DNA from: Comamonas piscis
Lineage (GTDB): Bacteria > Pseudomonadota > Gammaproteobacteria > Burkholderiales > Burkholderiaceae_C
NCBI RefSeq assembly: GCF_014109725.1
Contig: NZ_CP058554.1
Coordinates: forward strand, 992,001-1,056,000
Length of the DNA: 64,000 bases
Direction: 5' to 3'
Below the pieces are notes generated by a model. That model did no database searches and had not been told where the DNA came from. It was given only the letters and a program-made list of their open reading frames with translations. Of the stretch, positions 17,586 to 25,841 are shown piece after piece. Every line of letters begins with the position of its first letter. Within the stretch, counting starts at the first letter, position 1. Both the position numbers and the translations under genes were made by a program.

Positions 17586-19532
17586 TCAGGCAACCGACTT
17601 CAGCGGCGCAAAGGTCTTGCTGTCGGCGATCTTCAAGGTGGCGCTGACGCTGCCGGTGCGGCCGTCTTCAAACTTCACCTGGGTCTCGATGAACTGCTCG
17701 CTGCGGCCCGCGTAGAGCGCCTCGACCAGCACGCCGTACTTGTCGGCGATAAAGCCGCGCCGCACCTTGTTGGTACGGGTCAGCTCGCCATCGTCGGCAT
17801 CCAGCTCCTTGTGCAGAATCAGGAAGCGTGTCACCTGGCTGCCGGCCAGCATCGCATCGGTGGCCAGGTCGGCGTTGACCTTCTCGACGCAGTTCTGGAT
17901 CAGGGTGTAGACCTGCGGCTTTTGCGCGAGGTCGGTGTAGCCGGCATAGGGCAGGTTCTGGCGTTCGGCCCAGTTGCCCACGGCCTCGAAGTCGATGTTG
18001 ATCATCACGCAGACCTTCTCGCGCCCATCACCCAGCGCCACGGCCTCCTTGATGAAGGGGAAGAACTTCAGCTTGTTCTCGACATACTTGGGTGCGAACA
18101 TCGCGCCGTCGTTGCTGCCGCCCTTCAAGCGGCCCACGTCCTTCACCCGGTCGATGATTTTGAGCTGGCCGCTCTTGTCCATAAAGCCGGCATCGCTGGT
18201 GTGGTACCAGCCGTCCTCGCTCAGCACCTCGGCCGTTGCCTTGGGGTTCTTGTAGTACTCCTTCAACAGGCCCGGCGACTTCACCAGGATCTCGCCGTTG
18301 TCGGCCATCTTGATCTCGACCCCACGAATCGGGTTGCCGACGGTATCGGCAAACACCTGGTTGTCCGGCTGGATGCAGACAAACACGGCGGTCTCGGTCG
18401 AGCCGTAGAGCTGCTTCAGGTTGATGCCGATGGAGCGGAAAAAGCTGAACAGATCGGGGCCGATCGCCTCACCGGCCGTATAGGCCACGCGCACCCGGCT
18501 AAAGCCCATGTTGTTGCGCAGGGGGCCAAACACCATCAGGTCGCCGAGCTTGTAGCTGATCTTGTCCAACAGGCTCACCGGCTGGCCGTCGCGCAGCGCC
18601 GGGCCCACGCGCTTGGCCACGTTCATGAAGTGCTGGAACATCTTGCGCTTGATGAGGCCCGCGTCTTCCATGCGGATCATCACGCTGGTGAGGATGCCTT
18701 CAAACACGCGCGGCGGCGCAAAGTAATAGGTGGGGCCGACTTCCTTCAAGTCGATCTGCACGGTGGCGCTCGACTCGGGGCAGTTGACCACATAGCCGCA
18801 GGCCAGCCATTGCGAGTAGCTGAAGATGTTCTGGCCGATCCAGGCCGGTGGCAGATAGGCCAGCACTTCCTCGGCATGGCTGAGGTTTTCAAACTCGGCG
18901 CCGGCCGATGCGCTCTCCAGCAAGGAGCTATGGGTGTGCACCACGCCCTTGGGGTTGCCGGTGGTGCCGGAGGTGAAGAACATCGCCGCCACATCGCTGT
19001 TGTTGGTGGCATCCACCTGCTGCTGGAACCAGCCGGGGTTGGCCGCCACCAGGGTCTCGCCGCTGGCGATCAGGCTGTCGAGCGAGGCCAGGCCGGGCTC
19101 TTCGTAGTTGCGCAGACCCCGCGGGTCGTCGTAGTAGATATGGCTGATCTGCGGGCAGTGCTCGCGCAGCTCCAGCAGCTTGTCGACCTGCTCCTGGTCT
19201 TCGACCAGGCAAAAGCGCACCTCGGCATTGTTCAGTGGGAAGACACATTCTGCCGCCACCGCATCCTGGTACAGCGGCACAGGAATGGCGCCAATCGACT
19301 GGGCCGCCAGCATGCTGGCATAGAGGCGGGGGCGGTTGGCACCCATCAGCACCAGGTGCTCGCCGCGCGCCAGGCCCGCTTGCGACAGACCTGCGGCAAT
19401 CTTGGCGACCATCACGGCCAGTTCAGACCAGCTATAGCTTTGCCAAATGCCGTATTCCTTTTCACGCAAGGCTGCCGCCTCCGGCCGTTTGGCCGCGTGC
19501 TGCAGCAATAGCTTGGGAAATGTCGTTGACAT
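17586..19532 (-). CDS. AMP-dependent long-chain-type acyl-CoA synthetase
   Basis: 648 residues, adenylate-forming superfamily. Motif FTSGTTGNPKG at 186-196 is the phosphate-binding loop, YGSTE near 355 is motif II, and GWYHTSD then IDRVKDVGRLKGG form the hinge and C-terminal region. It resembles FadD15-type synthetases that act on long-chain or aryl-aliphatic acids. Start ATG at 19532 with AGGAGA 7 bases upstream. First gene of the operon that includes a complete ABC importer and a second CoA ligase, so the operon seems to import and activate one or two acids; substrate not deducible. Confidence 0.88.
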   Translation of the reverse strand: MSTTFPKLLLQHAAKRPEAAALREKEYGIWQSYSWSELAVMVAKIAAGLSQAGLARGEHLVLMGANRPRLYASMLAAQSIGAIPVPLYQDAVAAECVFPLNNAEVRFCLVEDQEQVDKLLELREHCPQISHIYYDDPRGLRNYEEPGLASLDSLIASGETLVAANPGWFQQQVDATNNSDVAAMFFTSGTTGNPKGVVHTHSSLLESASAGAEFENLSHAEEVLAYLPPAWIGQNIFSYSQWLACGYVVNCPESSATVQIDLKEVGPTYYFAPPRVFEGILTSVMIRMEDAGLIKRKMFQHFMNVAKRVGPALRDGQPVSLLDKISYKLGDLMVFGPLRNNMGFSRVRVAYTAGEAIGPDLFSFFRSIGINLKQLYGSTETAVFVCIQPDNQVFADTVGNPIRGVEIKMADNGEILVKSPGLLKEYYKNPKATAEVLSEDGWYHTSDAGFMDKSGQLKIIDRVKDVGRLKGGSNDGAMFAPKYVENKLKFFPFIKEAVALGDGREKVCVMINIDFEAVGNWAERQNLPYAGYTDLAQKPQVYTLIQNCVEKVNADLATDAMLAGSQVTRFLILHKELDADDGELTRTNKVRRGFIADKYGVLVEALYAGRSEQFIETQVKFEDGRTGSVSATLKIADSKTFAPLKSVA

Positions 19533-19911
19533 GGTTGTCTCCTATGTCGTTTTTGTAGATCACAAGTGCCATGCCTTGCGTCCTGTTGAAACCGAATGTA
19601 GATTCAGCTTTGACGTTGTTTTGTCTTTATGACGACAATCTGCGGGAAAACGTTGTAGGTACTTTCCTGCGGCTGGCGGATTTCGTCGCCATGCGGGCGA
19701 TGCACAGCGTAGGCGGTGTGCCTAACCAGTCCTATCGGGGGAGATGCGCAGCTGCTGTGTCCGGGCGGCGGAGGCAGCGAAGGTGCCCGCTGCCGAATGT
19801 GCCATGCCGAGAAGGGCAGGGATTCGGGGGGGGGCGGAGGCCGCTCCGTTGGTGGGGCGACTAGAGAAGCAGGGCTGGCGAGCGCGGGCCAGCGCCTGCA
19901 GGAGCGAGTGC
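19533..19911. other. Intergenic region, probable operon promoter
   Basis: 380 bases between the acyl-CoA synthetase operon and the acyl-CoA-binding protein gene. It holds an imperfect inverted repeat TTGTC-n8-GACAA near 19620-19637 that could be a regulator site, and a run of nine G near 19826-19834. No supported gene. Confidence 0.4.
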
Positions 19912-20166
19912 TTAGAGCAGCTCTTGGATCATGTCGATGTACTGCTGCTTGGCATCATCCTGCGCCATGCCCTTGCACTGGTTCCAGGCGTTCCACTTGG
20001 CCGAGGCGACAAAGTCGGTGAAGCCGGGCTTGGGTTCGTTGTTGTCGCCATGGGCGCCTTGCTTGTACAGACCGTAGAGCTTCAGCAAGGTCTGGTTGTC
20101 GGGGCGCTCGCTCATGTTCAGGGCGGCTTCCTTGGCGGCTTCAAAGGCGGTGTTCAGATCGGACAT
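19912..20166 (-). CDS. Acyl-CoA-binding protein (ACBP)
   Basis: 84 residues, the full ACBP length. The family core LYGLYKQGAHGDNN (about 30-43), FVASAKWNAWNQCKGM (about 52-67) and the helix-4 end QQYIDMIQELL are present. ACBP binds long-chain acyl-CoA esters in the cytoplasm and buffers or delivers them. Shine-Dalgarno AGAGG precedes the ATG. It lies upstream of, and on the same strand as, the acyl-CoA synthetase operon, which fits a role in handling the CoA esters made there. Confidence 0.9.
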   Translation of the reverse strand: MSDLNTAFEAAKEAALNMSERPDNQTLLKLYGLYKQGAHGDNNEPKPGFTDFVASAKWNAWNQCKGMAQDDAKQQYIDMIQELL

Positions 20167-20253
20167 GGGGACCTCTTGGTGTGTGGTTGGCTGCGGGGTA
20201 CAGGGCTGCCAGTTTAGCCTGCGATGGGGCGTTGCAGCCCGGTATGAGGTCGC

Positions 20254-20775
20254 TTACTTTGGGCCGATGCCCGCGCTGGGCTTGACCTGGAAGGTGCCGG
20301 TGTAGGGCGTGTGTACGACATGGATGGTCACCAGCGCCTGGCCTTCGCGCATGTCCTTGGGGACCTGGCGCGAGTAGGTGAATTCCTTGGGGTTAATCAC
20401 CTCCATCTTGCGGCGCAGCTGGCTGCCGTTGTCGGACACGGTGTGCTGGTGCTGGCGGTCGCCGGTAAAGAAGAACCAGCCGGCACCGCCTTGCTGGCTG
20501 CGCGAGCGGCCGGTCGCTGGGTCAAAGTATTCGTAGCGGTTGCTGCAGGCATCCCAGAGCGAGATGCCGACGACGCCGGGGTAACGCGCCACCAGGTTGT
20601 TGCTACGGTCATCGCCTTCATAGACGGCCGTGGTGAGCCAGGTCTTTTCGGCCAGTACTTGGGCATCGGGCGATGCGCCGGTACATGCAGGGCTGGCAAG
20701 GGCATAGGCGGGAGCGAGCAGTGCAGCGGCCAAAGGCAAAGCTGCAGGGCGAAGGGAAGGGTTCAGAGGGGACAT
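20254..20775 (-). CDS. Secreted protein of unknown function
   Basis: 173 residues with a signal peptide ending near YALASPA (about residue 28). Two Cys (SPACTG and WDACSN) could form a disulphide. The mature part is hydrophilic with aromatic patches (GGAGWFFFTGDRQHQHTV, TIHVVHTPYTGTFQV). I do not recognise the family. It lies 87 bases upstream of ACBP on the same strand and diverges from the Crp/Fnr gene. Confidence 0.65.
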   Translation of the reverse strand: MSPLNPSLRPAALPLAAALLAPAYALASPACTGASPDAQVLAEKTWLTTAVYEGDDRSNNLVARYPGVVGISLWDACSNRYEYFDPATGRSRSQQGGAGWFFFTGDRQHQHTVSDNGSQLRRKMEVINPKEFTYSRQVPKDMREGQALVTIHVVHTPYTGTFQVKPSAGIGPK

Positions 20776-20928
20776 GGCAGCTTTCTAGAGCCGATGAGCG
20801 GCGAATCGGCCAGTTTAGCGGGCCGACTGTTGGGCCGATGCTACTTGCTGCGCAGGTGACAAGTGCAGGGCCAACCCTGGTAGCGCCCCTCTTTGCAGGC
20901 TGTGCCGCCTGGTGCATTCTTGGCCGCC

Positions 20929-21669
20929 ATGAGCCCGCATGCCTCTCTCTACCACCGCCGCCGTGCCCCGCATGCTGCGGAAGTGGCCGATATTCCCTGG
21001 ATCCCCGTCCTGCAACCCGCCGAGCGCGACTATGCCGTGCGCCAGCTGATGGTGACCGAGGCCGAGCCGGGCGAGTATGTATGCCGGGTCGGCAAGCCGG
21101 TGACCTACTGGTTTGGTGTGATCGAGGGTTTGCTGAAGATGAGCGCCGAAGACAGCGAGGGCCGCACCATGACCTTTGCCGGGCTGCCGCGCACTGGTTG
21201 GTTTGGCGAGGGTACGGCGCTGAAGCGCGAGATCTACCGCTACGACATCCAGGCGCTGCGCAAAAGCTCCGTCTGCGGCATTCCGGTTGATGCCTTCCAC
21301 TGGCTGCTGGACCACTCACTGGGCTTTAACCGCTTTGTGATGCACCAGCTCAATGAGCGGTTGGCGCAGTTCATCAGCGCCCGCGAGATTGACCGCTTGA
21401 ACCGACCCGAGGAACGGGTCGCCCGCACCCTGGCCGCCTTGTTCAACCCCGTGCTCTGTCCCGGGGTTAGCGACGTACTGCGCATCACCCAGCAGGAGCT
21501 GGCTTACTTGGTGGGCCTGTCACGCCAGCGGGTGAACGAAGCCCTGGCTGCTTTGCAGCACCAGGGCTTTATCCGTATCGAATACGGGGGGCTGCGTGTG
21601 CTGGATCTGCAGGCGCTGCGTGGGCAGGGCTGGCTGGTCAAGCCGCAGCGGGCGGATTTCGCTTTGTAG
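20929..21669 (+). CDS. Crp/Fnr-family transcriptional regulator
   Basis: 246 residues from the ATG at 20929. N-terminal cyclic-nucleotide-binding-like beta barrel (about 30-140) and C-terminal winged helix with ITQQELAYLVGLSRQRVNEALAALQ as the HTH. No Cys cluster of the FNR type is seen, so an iron-sulphur cluster is unlikely; the cAMP-contacting residues of CRP are not conserved either. Target genes are unknown; the divergent secreted-protein gene, 153 bases away, is a candidate. Confidence 0.85.
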   Translation: MSPHASLYHRRRAPHAAEVADIPWIPVLQPAERDYAVRQLMVTEAEPGEYVCRVGKPVTYWFGVIEGLLKMSAEDSEGRTMTFAGLPRTGWFGEGTALKREIYRYDIQALRKSSVCGIPVDAFHWLLDHSLGFNRFVMHQLNERLAQFISAREIDRLNRPEERVARTLAALFNPVLCPGVSDVLRITQQELAYLVGLSRQRVNEALAALQHQGFIRIEYGGLRVLDLQALRGQGWLVKPQRADFAL

Positions 21670-21685
21670 CGCTGGCCCAGCCTAC

Positions 21686-21910
21686 TTAAGGTTTGGTGGC
21701 CGGTGCGGCTGGCGCCTCGGGTGTTATGCCGGTGGGTGGGGGGGCGGGCATCGCGCCGCCGGGGGTCGTGTTATCTGACGAAGCGCGCGGCATCGGCGCG
21801 TTAGAGGCGCCCTTGTCGCAACCGCTCAGCGCTGCAACGCCTAAGACCAGCGCAGCAGCGGGTAGCCAGCGCAGAGCAGGGTGGGCGGTGGGGTGGGTCA
21901 TGGATTTCAT
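21686..21910 (-). CDS. Small Pro/Ala-rich lipoprotein
   Basis: 74 residues from the ATG at 21910, chosen because GAGGAG lies 6 bases upstream (the in-frame ATG at 21916 would directly abut it). A hydrophobic stretch ends in the lipobox VAALSGC, then a short disordered tail rich in Pro, Ala and Thr. Likely a lipid-anchored envelope peptide; no family recognised. Convergent with the Crp/Fnr gene. Confidence 0.6.
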   Translation of the reverse strand: MKSMTHPTAHPALRWLPAAALVLGVAALSGCDKGASNAPMPRASSDNTTPGGAMPAPPPTGITPEAPAAPATKP

Positions 21911-21916
21911 CGTCAT

Positions 21917-22243
21917 CTCCTCAAAATGAATAATTCCATGCTACGCCTCAATAATTGCGCTTTCTGGCCTGGATTGCAGTGTTCACATCTGTACGCATTC
22001 CGATGCATATGGCTGAAAGCCGCATGGGCTGGGGCTTGGCGGGCCGGGGCTGCTGGGCACCAATGTGGAGGATTGGGATGGGCCAGCCGGATTCGCTGCA
22101 GCGACGTAACTAAGCGCCCAAGTTGTAAGCGCTGCTGAAAAAAGCAGCAGCGCCCCGGTCGGTTGTTTGTGCACAGACTTATCCACAGCATTCATAGCCG
22201 TGCGCCCCGCTTGGAATGGCAATTCACGCGACAATAGCGGGCT
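21917..22243. other. Intergenic region between lipoprotein and pseudouridine synthase genes
   Basis: 327 bases, divergent promoters expected. It contains one perfect 9-mer TTATCCACA (22179-22187), a DnaA-box consensus, 57 bases before the synthase start; a single box may be chance. Confidence 0.4.
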
Positions 22244-23914
22244 ATGTCAAATCCCCGCTCCCCTGCTGATTCGCCTGCCGCCGACGATGGCGAAGGCCGC
22301 AAAAAACTCTCGCTCACCCCGAAACCCGCGCCCGCACCGTTGGCGCGAGGCCGTGACGGAGGCCCTGGCGGTGACCGTCCGCGTTCAGCCGGTGGGCCGC
22401 GCCCAATGGGGCCACGTGCCGGCGGAGACAGCCGTTTCAGCGCTGAAGGCCGTGGCGGCAGCTACAGCCGTGACAGCCGGGATGGCCGAGATAGCCGCGA
22501 TGGTCGCGACAGCCGGGATGACCGGGGCAGCCGTGACAGCTGGGCAGGGCGCGACAACCGCGATGGCGGCTTTGGCCGTGGCGACGCCCGCCCCGGAGGC
22601 TATGGCCAGGAGCGCCGTGATGACCGCCGCGACGCCGGACGTCCCTATGAGAATCGCCCTTATGAGGGCCGACCCAGCGGGAGCCGCCCTGACGCGGGGC
22701 GCCCCTATGCCGGGCGCGGTGACTTTGTCTCGGTAGGCCCTGGATCGCGCGACCCGCGCCAAGATGACCGCCGCCCAGCAGGCCCTCGCCAGGATGACCG
22801 CCGCAATGAGGGCCCACGGGGTTTTGGCCCACGCCAGGACGACCGCCGCAATGACGGTCCACGGGGTTTTGGCCCGCGCCAGGATGACCGCCGCAATGAC
22901 GGCCCACGGGGTTTTGCTCCACGCCAGGACGACCGCCGCAATGACGGCCCGCGTCAGGGCGGCCCCCGCGAGGGCGGACCCCGCTCCTTTGGCGCCGGCC
23001 CTCGCCAGGATGGCTTCCGTGCAGAGCGTCCACGCGACGAAGCTCCGCGCCGGGATGCCCCGCGCCGCGAGATGCCATCGAATGTCTGGCGTGCCGATGC
23101 GCCCCAGCGCACGATGCAGACCGCCAAGGCCCAGGCCCAGAATGAGCAGCTGAAGGCCGAAGGCCAGGTGCGGGTCAACAAGCGCATGTCCGATCTGGGC
23201 CTGTGCTCGCGCCGCGAGGGCGATGCCTGGATCGAAAACGGCTGGGTGCTGGTCAATGGCGAAGTCGCCACGATGGGCCAGATGGTGGAGCTGACCGACA
23301 AGATCGAGATCCAGCGCGAGGCGCAGGACTTGCAGGCTCAGCAGGTGACGATCCTTATCAACAAGCCCATGGGCTATGTCAGCGGCCAGGCCGAAGACGG
23401 CCATGAGCCCGCAATGGTGCTGCTCAACCCGCCCAACCACTGGCGCGAAGACCACAGCAAGACGCGCTTCAATTTCAGCCAGCTCAAGGGTCTGGCGCCT
23501 TGCGGCCGTCTCGATATCGACTCGATCGGCCTGCTGGTGTTCACCCAGGACGGCCGTGTGGCCAAGCACCTGATTGGCGAGAACTCCGAGGTCGAGAAGG
23601 AATACCTGGTGCGCGTGACCTATGACGCGATCGACAAGGATGTGCAGCAGCACTTCCCTGAGGAAAAGCTCGCACTGCTGCGCCACGGTCTGTCGCTGGA
23701 CGGCGAGGAATTGCTGCCCGCCGAGGTGGACTGGCAGAATCCCGAGCAGCTGCGTTTTGTGCTGCGCGAAGGCAAGAAGCGCCAGATCCGCCGCATGTGC
23801 GAAGCCGTAGGCCTGTTTGTGGTGGGCTTGAAGCGCATCCGCATCGGCAAGGTGGTGCTGGGCAATCTGCCAGTGGGGCAATGGCGTTACCTGGGCGAGA
23901 ACGAAGAGTTTTAA
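22244..23914 (+). CDS. rluF: 23S rRNA pseudouridine synthase, RsuA/RluB/RluF family, with long disordered N-terminal extension
   Basis: 556 residues. Residues 1 to about 300 are a low-complexity Arg/Asp/Gly/Pro extension, including 15-residue tandem repeats of the type PRQDDRRNDGPRGFG. An S4 RNA-binding domain (VRVNKRMSDLGLCSRREGD) starts near 308, and the synthase domain carries GRLDIDSIGLLVFT near 420, whose Asp is the family catalytic residue. The late motif EGKKRQIRRMCEAVG and the ending LPVGQWRYLGENE resemble RluF (U2604) more than RluB. Classical RluF is about 290 residues, so the extension doubles its size; it may bind RNA like other RGD/RGG-rich tails. Assignment to RluF rather than RluB is moderate. 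Confidence 0.8.
   Translation: MSNPRSPADSPAADDGEGRKKLSLTPKPAPAPLARGRDGGPGGDRPRSAGGPRPMGPRAGGDSRFSAEGRGGSYSRDSRDGRDSRDGRDSRDDRGSRDSWAGRDNRDGGFGRGDARPGGYGQERRDDRRDAGRPYENRPYEGRPSGSRPDAGRPYAGRGDFVSVGPGSRDPRQDDRRPAGPRQDDRRNEGPRGFGPRQDDRRNDGPRGFGPRQDDRRNDGPRGFAPRQDDRRNDGPRQGGPREGGPRSFGAGPRQDGFRAERPRDEAPRRDAPRREMPSNVWRADAPQRTMQTAKAQAQNEQLKAEGQVRVNKRMSDLGLCSRREGDAWIENGWVLVNGEVATMGQMVELTDKIEIQREAQDLQAQQVTILINKPMGYVSGQAEDGHEPAMVLLNPPNHWREDHSKTRFNFSQLKGLAPCGRLDIDSIGLLVFTQDGRVAKHLIGENSEVEKEYLVRVTYDAIDKDVQQHFPEEKLALLRHGLSLDGEELLPAEVDWQNPEQLRFVLREGKKRQIRRMCEAVGLFVVGLKRIRIGKVVLGNLPVGQWRYLGENEEF
22790..22965 (+). repeat. 45-bp tandem repeats inside the synthase gene
   Basis: About four units with a period of 45 bases (CAGGAYGACCGCCGCAATGA starts each), encoding PRQDDRRNDGPRGFG. 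Units differ at single silent positions. Slippage would change the length of the disordered extension in whole 15-residue steps. Confidence 0.8.
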
Positions 23915-23958
23915 GCGCTGATCCGCTGCCGCAAACCTGGGGTTTGCGGTGCCCCATC

Positions 23959-24002
23959 AACCCCTCTCTGGCCTGCACGGGCCTTGGAGGGGTCAATTTT
24001 TT
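23959..24002 (+). terminator. Terminator of the pseudouridine synthase gene
   Basis: An imperfect GC-rich stem with arms around 23960-23974 and 23979-23993 followed by CAATTTTTT. A second stem (about 23927-23950) lies just before it. The T-run overlaps the 3' end of the convergent gene at 23993. Confidence 0.6.
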
Positions 24003-24451
24003 GCGATCGGCGGTTTGTCGGGGCGGGCCGCTGCAATGCCCCGGGTGATCCGGGCATTGCGCACGGCCGCTACCGTCAGCCCCAGTTGCGCAGCCACGTC
24101 GGCATCCGATGCGGTGCCCAGCAGCATCACTTCATTGGGCAACCAGGCGTGCTGGGTGTGCTTGCCCCGGCTGCTGTCCATGGGCGCAAGGCCCAGCGCG
24201 CCGCGCTTGGCCACCACGCTGGCCTTGCTGATGCCCCAGCGGGTGGCAAGGCTGGCGTCGCTCACCTGGCCCAGTGCCGCGAGCATTTCCGGTGTCCAGT
24301 CCACATGGCCAAAGGCTGCAATGCCCAAGCTGTTGCGCTTGAGGTTCACGGTCTTGGCGCTGGTGCCCCAGCGCTCGGCCAGCACCGCGTCTTTGTCCCT
24401 GCCCAAGGCGGCCAGCATCTCGTCGGTCCATTGCAGGCTTGCGCGTCCCAT
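23993..24451 (-). CDS. Small protein of three tandem helix-turn-helix-like repeats
   Basis: 152 residues made of three degenerate repeats of about 45-48 residues, each beginning with a Trp or Leu-rich helix (WTDEMLAALG, WTPEMLAALG, WLPNEVMLLG), then a Ser/Lys-Asp-Ala segment and a putative recognition helix (SAKTVNLKRNSLG, SKASVVAKRGALG, TVAAVRNARITRG). This resembles homeodomain or Myb-like DNA-binding repeats. No other domain is present. It starts 9 bases after the amidase stop, so it is probably cotranscribed with it. Function unknown; a DNA-binding role is inferred. Confidence 0.6.
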   Translation of the reverse strand: MGRASLQWTDEMLAALGRDKDAVLAERWGTSAKTVNLKRNSLGIAAFGHVDWTPEMLAALGQVSDASLATRWGISKASVVAKRGALGLAPMDSSRGKHTQHAWLPNEVMLLGTASDADVAAQLGLTVAAVRNARITRGIAAARPDKPPIAKN

Positions 24452-24460
24452 GCGTTGTCC

Positions 24461-25765
24461 TTATGCGTTGGCGAGCGCTTGCTCGGCAGCGGCGGCCATC
24501 GCCAGCAAAGCCCGGTCCTGCATGCGCGCGCCCACCAGCATCATGCCCACCGGCATGCTGCCGGCAATGCGGGGCAGCGGCAGCGAGATGGCGGGCAGGT
24601 CGTAGAAGTTAAAGATCGAGGTATTGCGCAGAATCAGCGCATTGGCGGCGAAGAAGGCGCTGTCGTCTTCCAGCAGCGGCGCAATGCGCGGTGCGGTGGT
24701 GGCGATGGTGGGCAGCAGCAGCAGGTCCACCTCTTGCATGGCGGCATCCATCTTGGCCATCCACTGCTGGCGCTGCAGCAGCAGCTGGATGTAGTAGGGG
24801 GCGCTCAGGCTGCGGCCCTTGTCCATGCGCGACAGCACACGGGGGTCGAAAGCATCGCGTTCGTACACCAGCGCTTGCTGGTGAATGGCGGCGGCCTCGG
24901 CGGCAATCAAGGTGCCTTCGCTTTGCAATTGCGAGGGGGCCGCCATCAAGGCCTGCCAGGGCAGCTTGCGGATGGAGGCGCCTTGGGCATGCAGCAGCGC
25001 AACGGCATTGTCGGTCTGGCTCAGTACGGCCTCGCTGCAGTCGGTCCAGGGGAGGCCTTGGGGCAGGCCAATGCGCAAGCCCTGCAAGCTGCGCTGGGGC
25101 AAGGGTTGAGGGATGTCACCGGCCAGAATCGAATCGGCTGCGGCGCATTCGGCCACGGTGCGCGCCAAGGGGCCTAGCGCATCCAAGGTGTGGGACAGCG
25201 GAAAAGCGCCGTCCCGCGTGACCCGCGCCTGCGTGGGTTTGAAGCCGGTAACGCCATTGAAGGCCGCGGGGATGCGCACGGAGCCGCCCGTGTCCGAGCC
25301 AATGGCGATATCCACCAGGCCCCGGCCCACGCTGACCCCGGCGCCCGACGAGGAGCCGCCGGGGATGCGCAGCACATCGGCCGCATTGCCAGGGGTGCCA
25401 AAGTGGGGGTTGATGCCCACGCCCGAGAACGCGAACTCCGTCATATTGGTTTTGCCGACGATGACCGCGCCGGCGGCGCGCAGGCGCTGCACCACCGGCG
25501 CGTCTTGCGCGGCGGGCGCGCTGCTGCGGCGCATGGCGGCGCCGGCGGTCGTCACCTGGCCTGCTACATCGAGCAGGTCCTTGACCGAGACCAGCTTGCC
25601 ATCGAGCGGGCCCAGCGACAGTCCGCGCGCCGCGCGCTGGTCTGCGGCTTGCGCCGCTTCCCGCGCGGCATCCGGGTAGAGCTGGGTGAAGATGCGCGGT
25701 GCTTCATCGCCCAGCGCGGTCAGGGTCTGCAGGCTCTGGGCAAGGCGTTCGGCGCTGGTGGGCAT
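24461..25765 (-). CDS. Amidase-signature family hydrolase
   Basis: 434 residues. The amidase signature is complete: catalytic Lys in VSVKDLLD (about residue 62), GGSSSGAGVSVGRGLVDIA and the nucleophilic Ser of GSDTGGSVRIPAA (about 160-170). It hydrolyses a small amide; the substrate is unknown and it is not a GatA because the gatCAB partners are absent. It is cotranscribed with the triple-HTH gene. A 335-bp piece of this gene is repeated at 32191-32524, marking a segmental duplication. Confidence 0.88.
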   Translation of the reverse strand: MPTSAERLAQSLQTLTALGDEAPRIFTQLYPDAAREAAQAADQRAARGLSLGPLDGKLVSVKDLLDVAGQVTTAGAAMRRSSAPAAQDAPVVQRLRAAGAVIVGKTNMTEFAFSGVGINPHFGTPGNAADVLRIPGGSSSGAGVSVGRGLVDIAIGSDTGGSVRIPAAFNGVTGFKPTQARVTRDGAFPLSHTLDALGPLARTVAECAAADSILAGDIPQPLPQRSLQGLRIGLPQGLPWTDCSEAVLSQTDNAVALLHAQGASIRKLPWQALMAAPSQLQSEGTLIAAEAAAIHQQALVYERDAFDPRVLSRMDKGRSLSAPYYIQLLLQRQQWMAKMDAAMQEVDLLLLPTIATTAPRIAPLLEDDSAFFAANALILRNTSIFNFYDLPAISLPLPRIAGSMPVGMMLVGARMQDRALLAMAAAAEQALANA

Positions 25766-25841
25766 GGCTTAGGTATTTAAAAATCAGATGGGATGGCCAT
25801 CGTAACCAATAACCAGGGGCTGCTGCGACTTGCGCAGAGCC

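Noticed and set aside
22179..22187. Perfect DnaA box, with another at 56775-56783
   Set aside because: Two single 9-mers in 64 kb are near chance expectation; no cluster, AT-rich unwinding element or dnaA/dnaN neighbours, so not an origin.
22790..22965. Short regular repeats considered as a CRISPR array
   Set aside because: Period of 45 bases without unique spacers, in frame inside a coding gene, no cas genes nearby.
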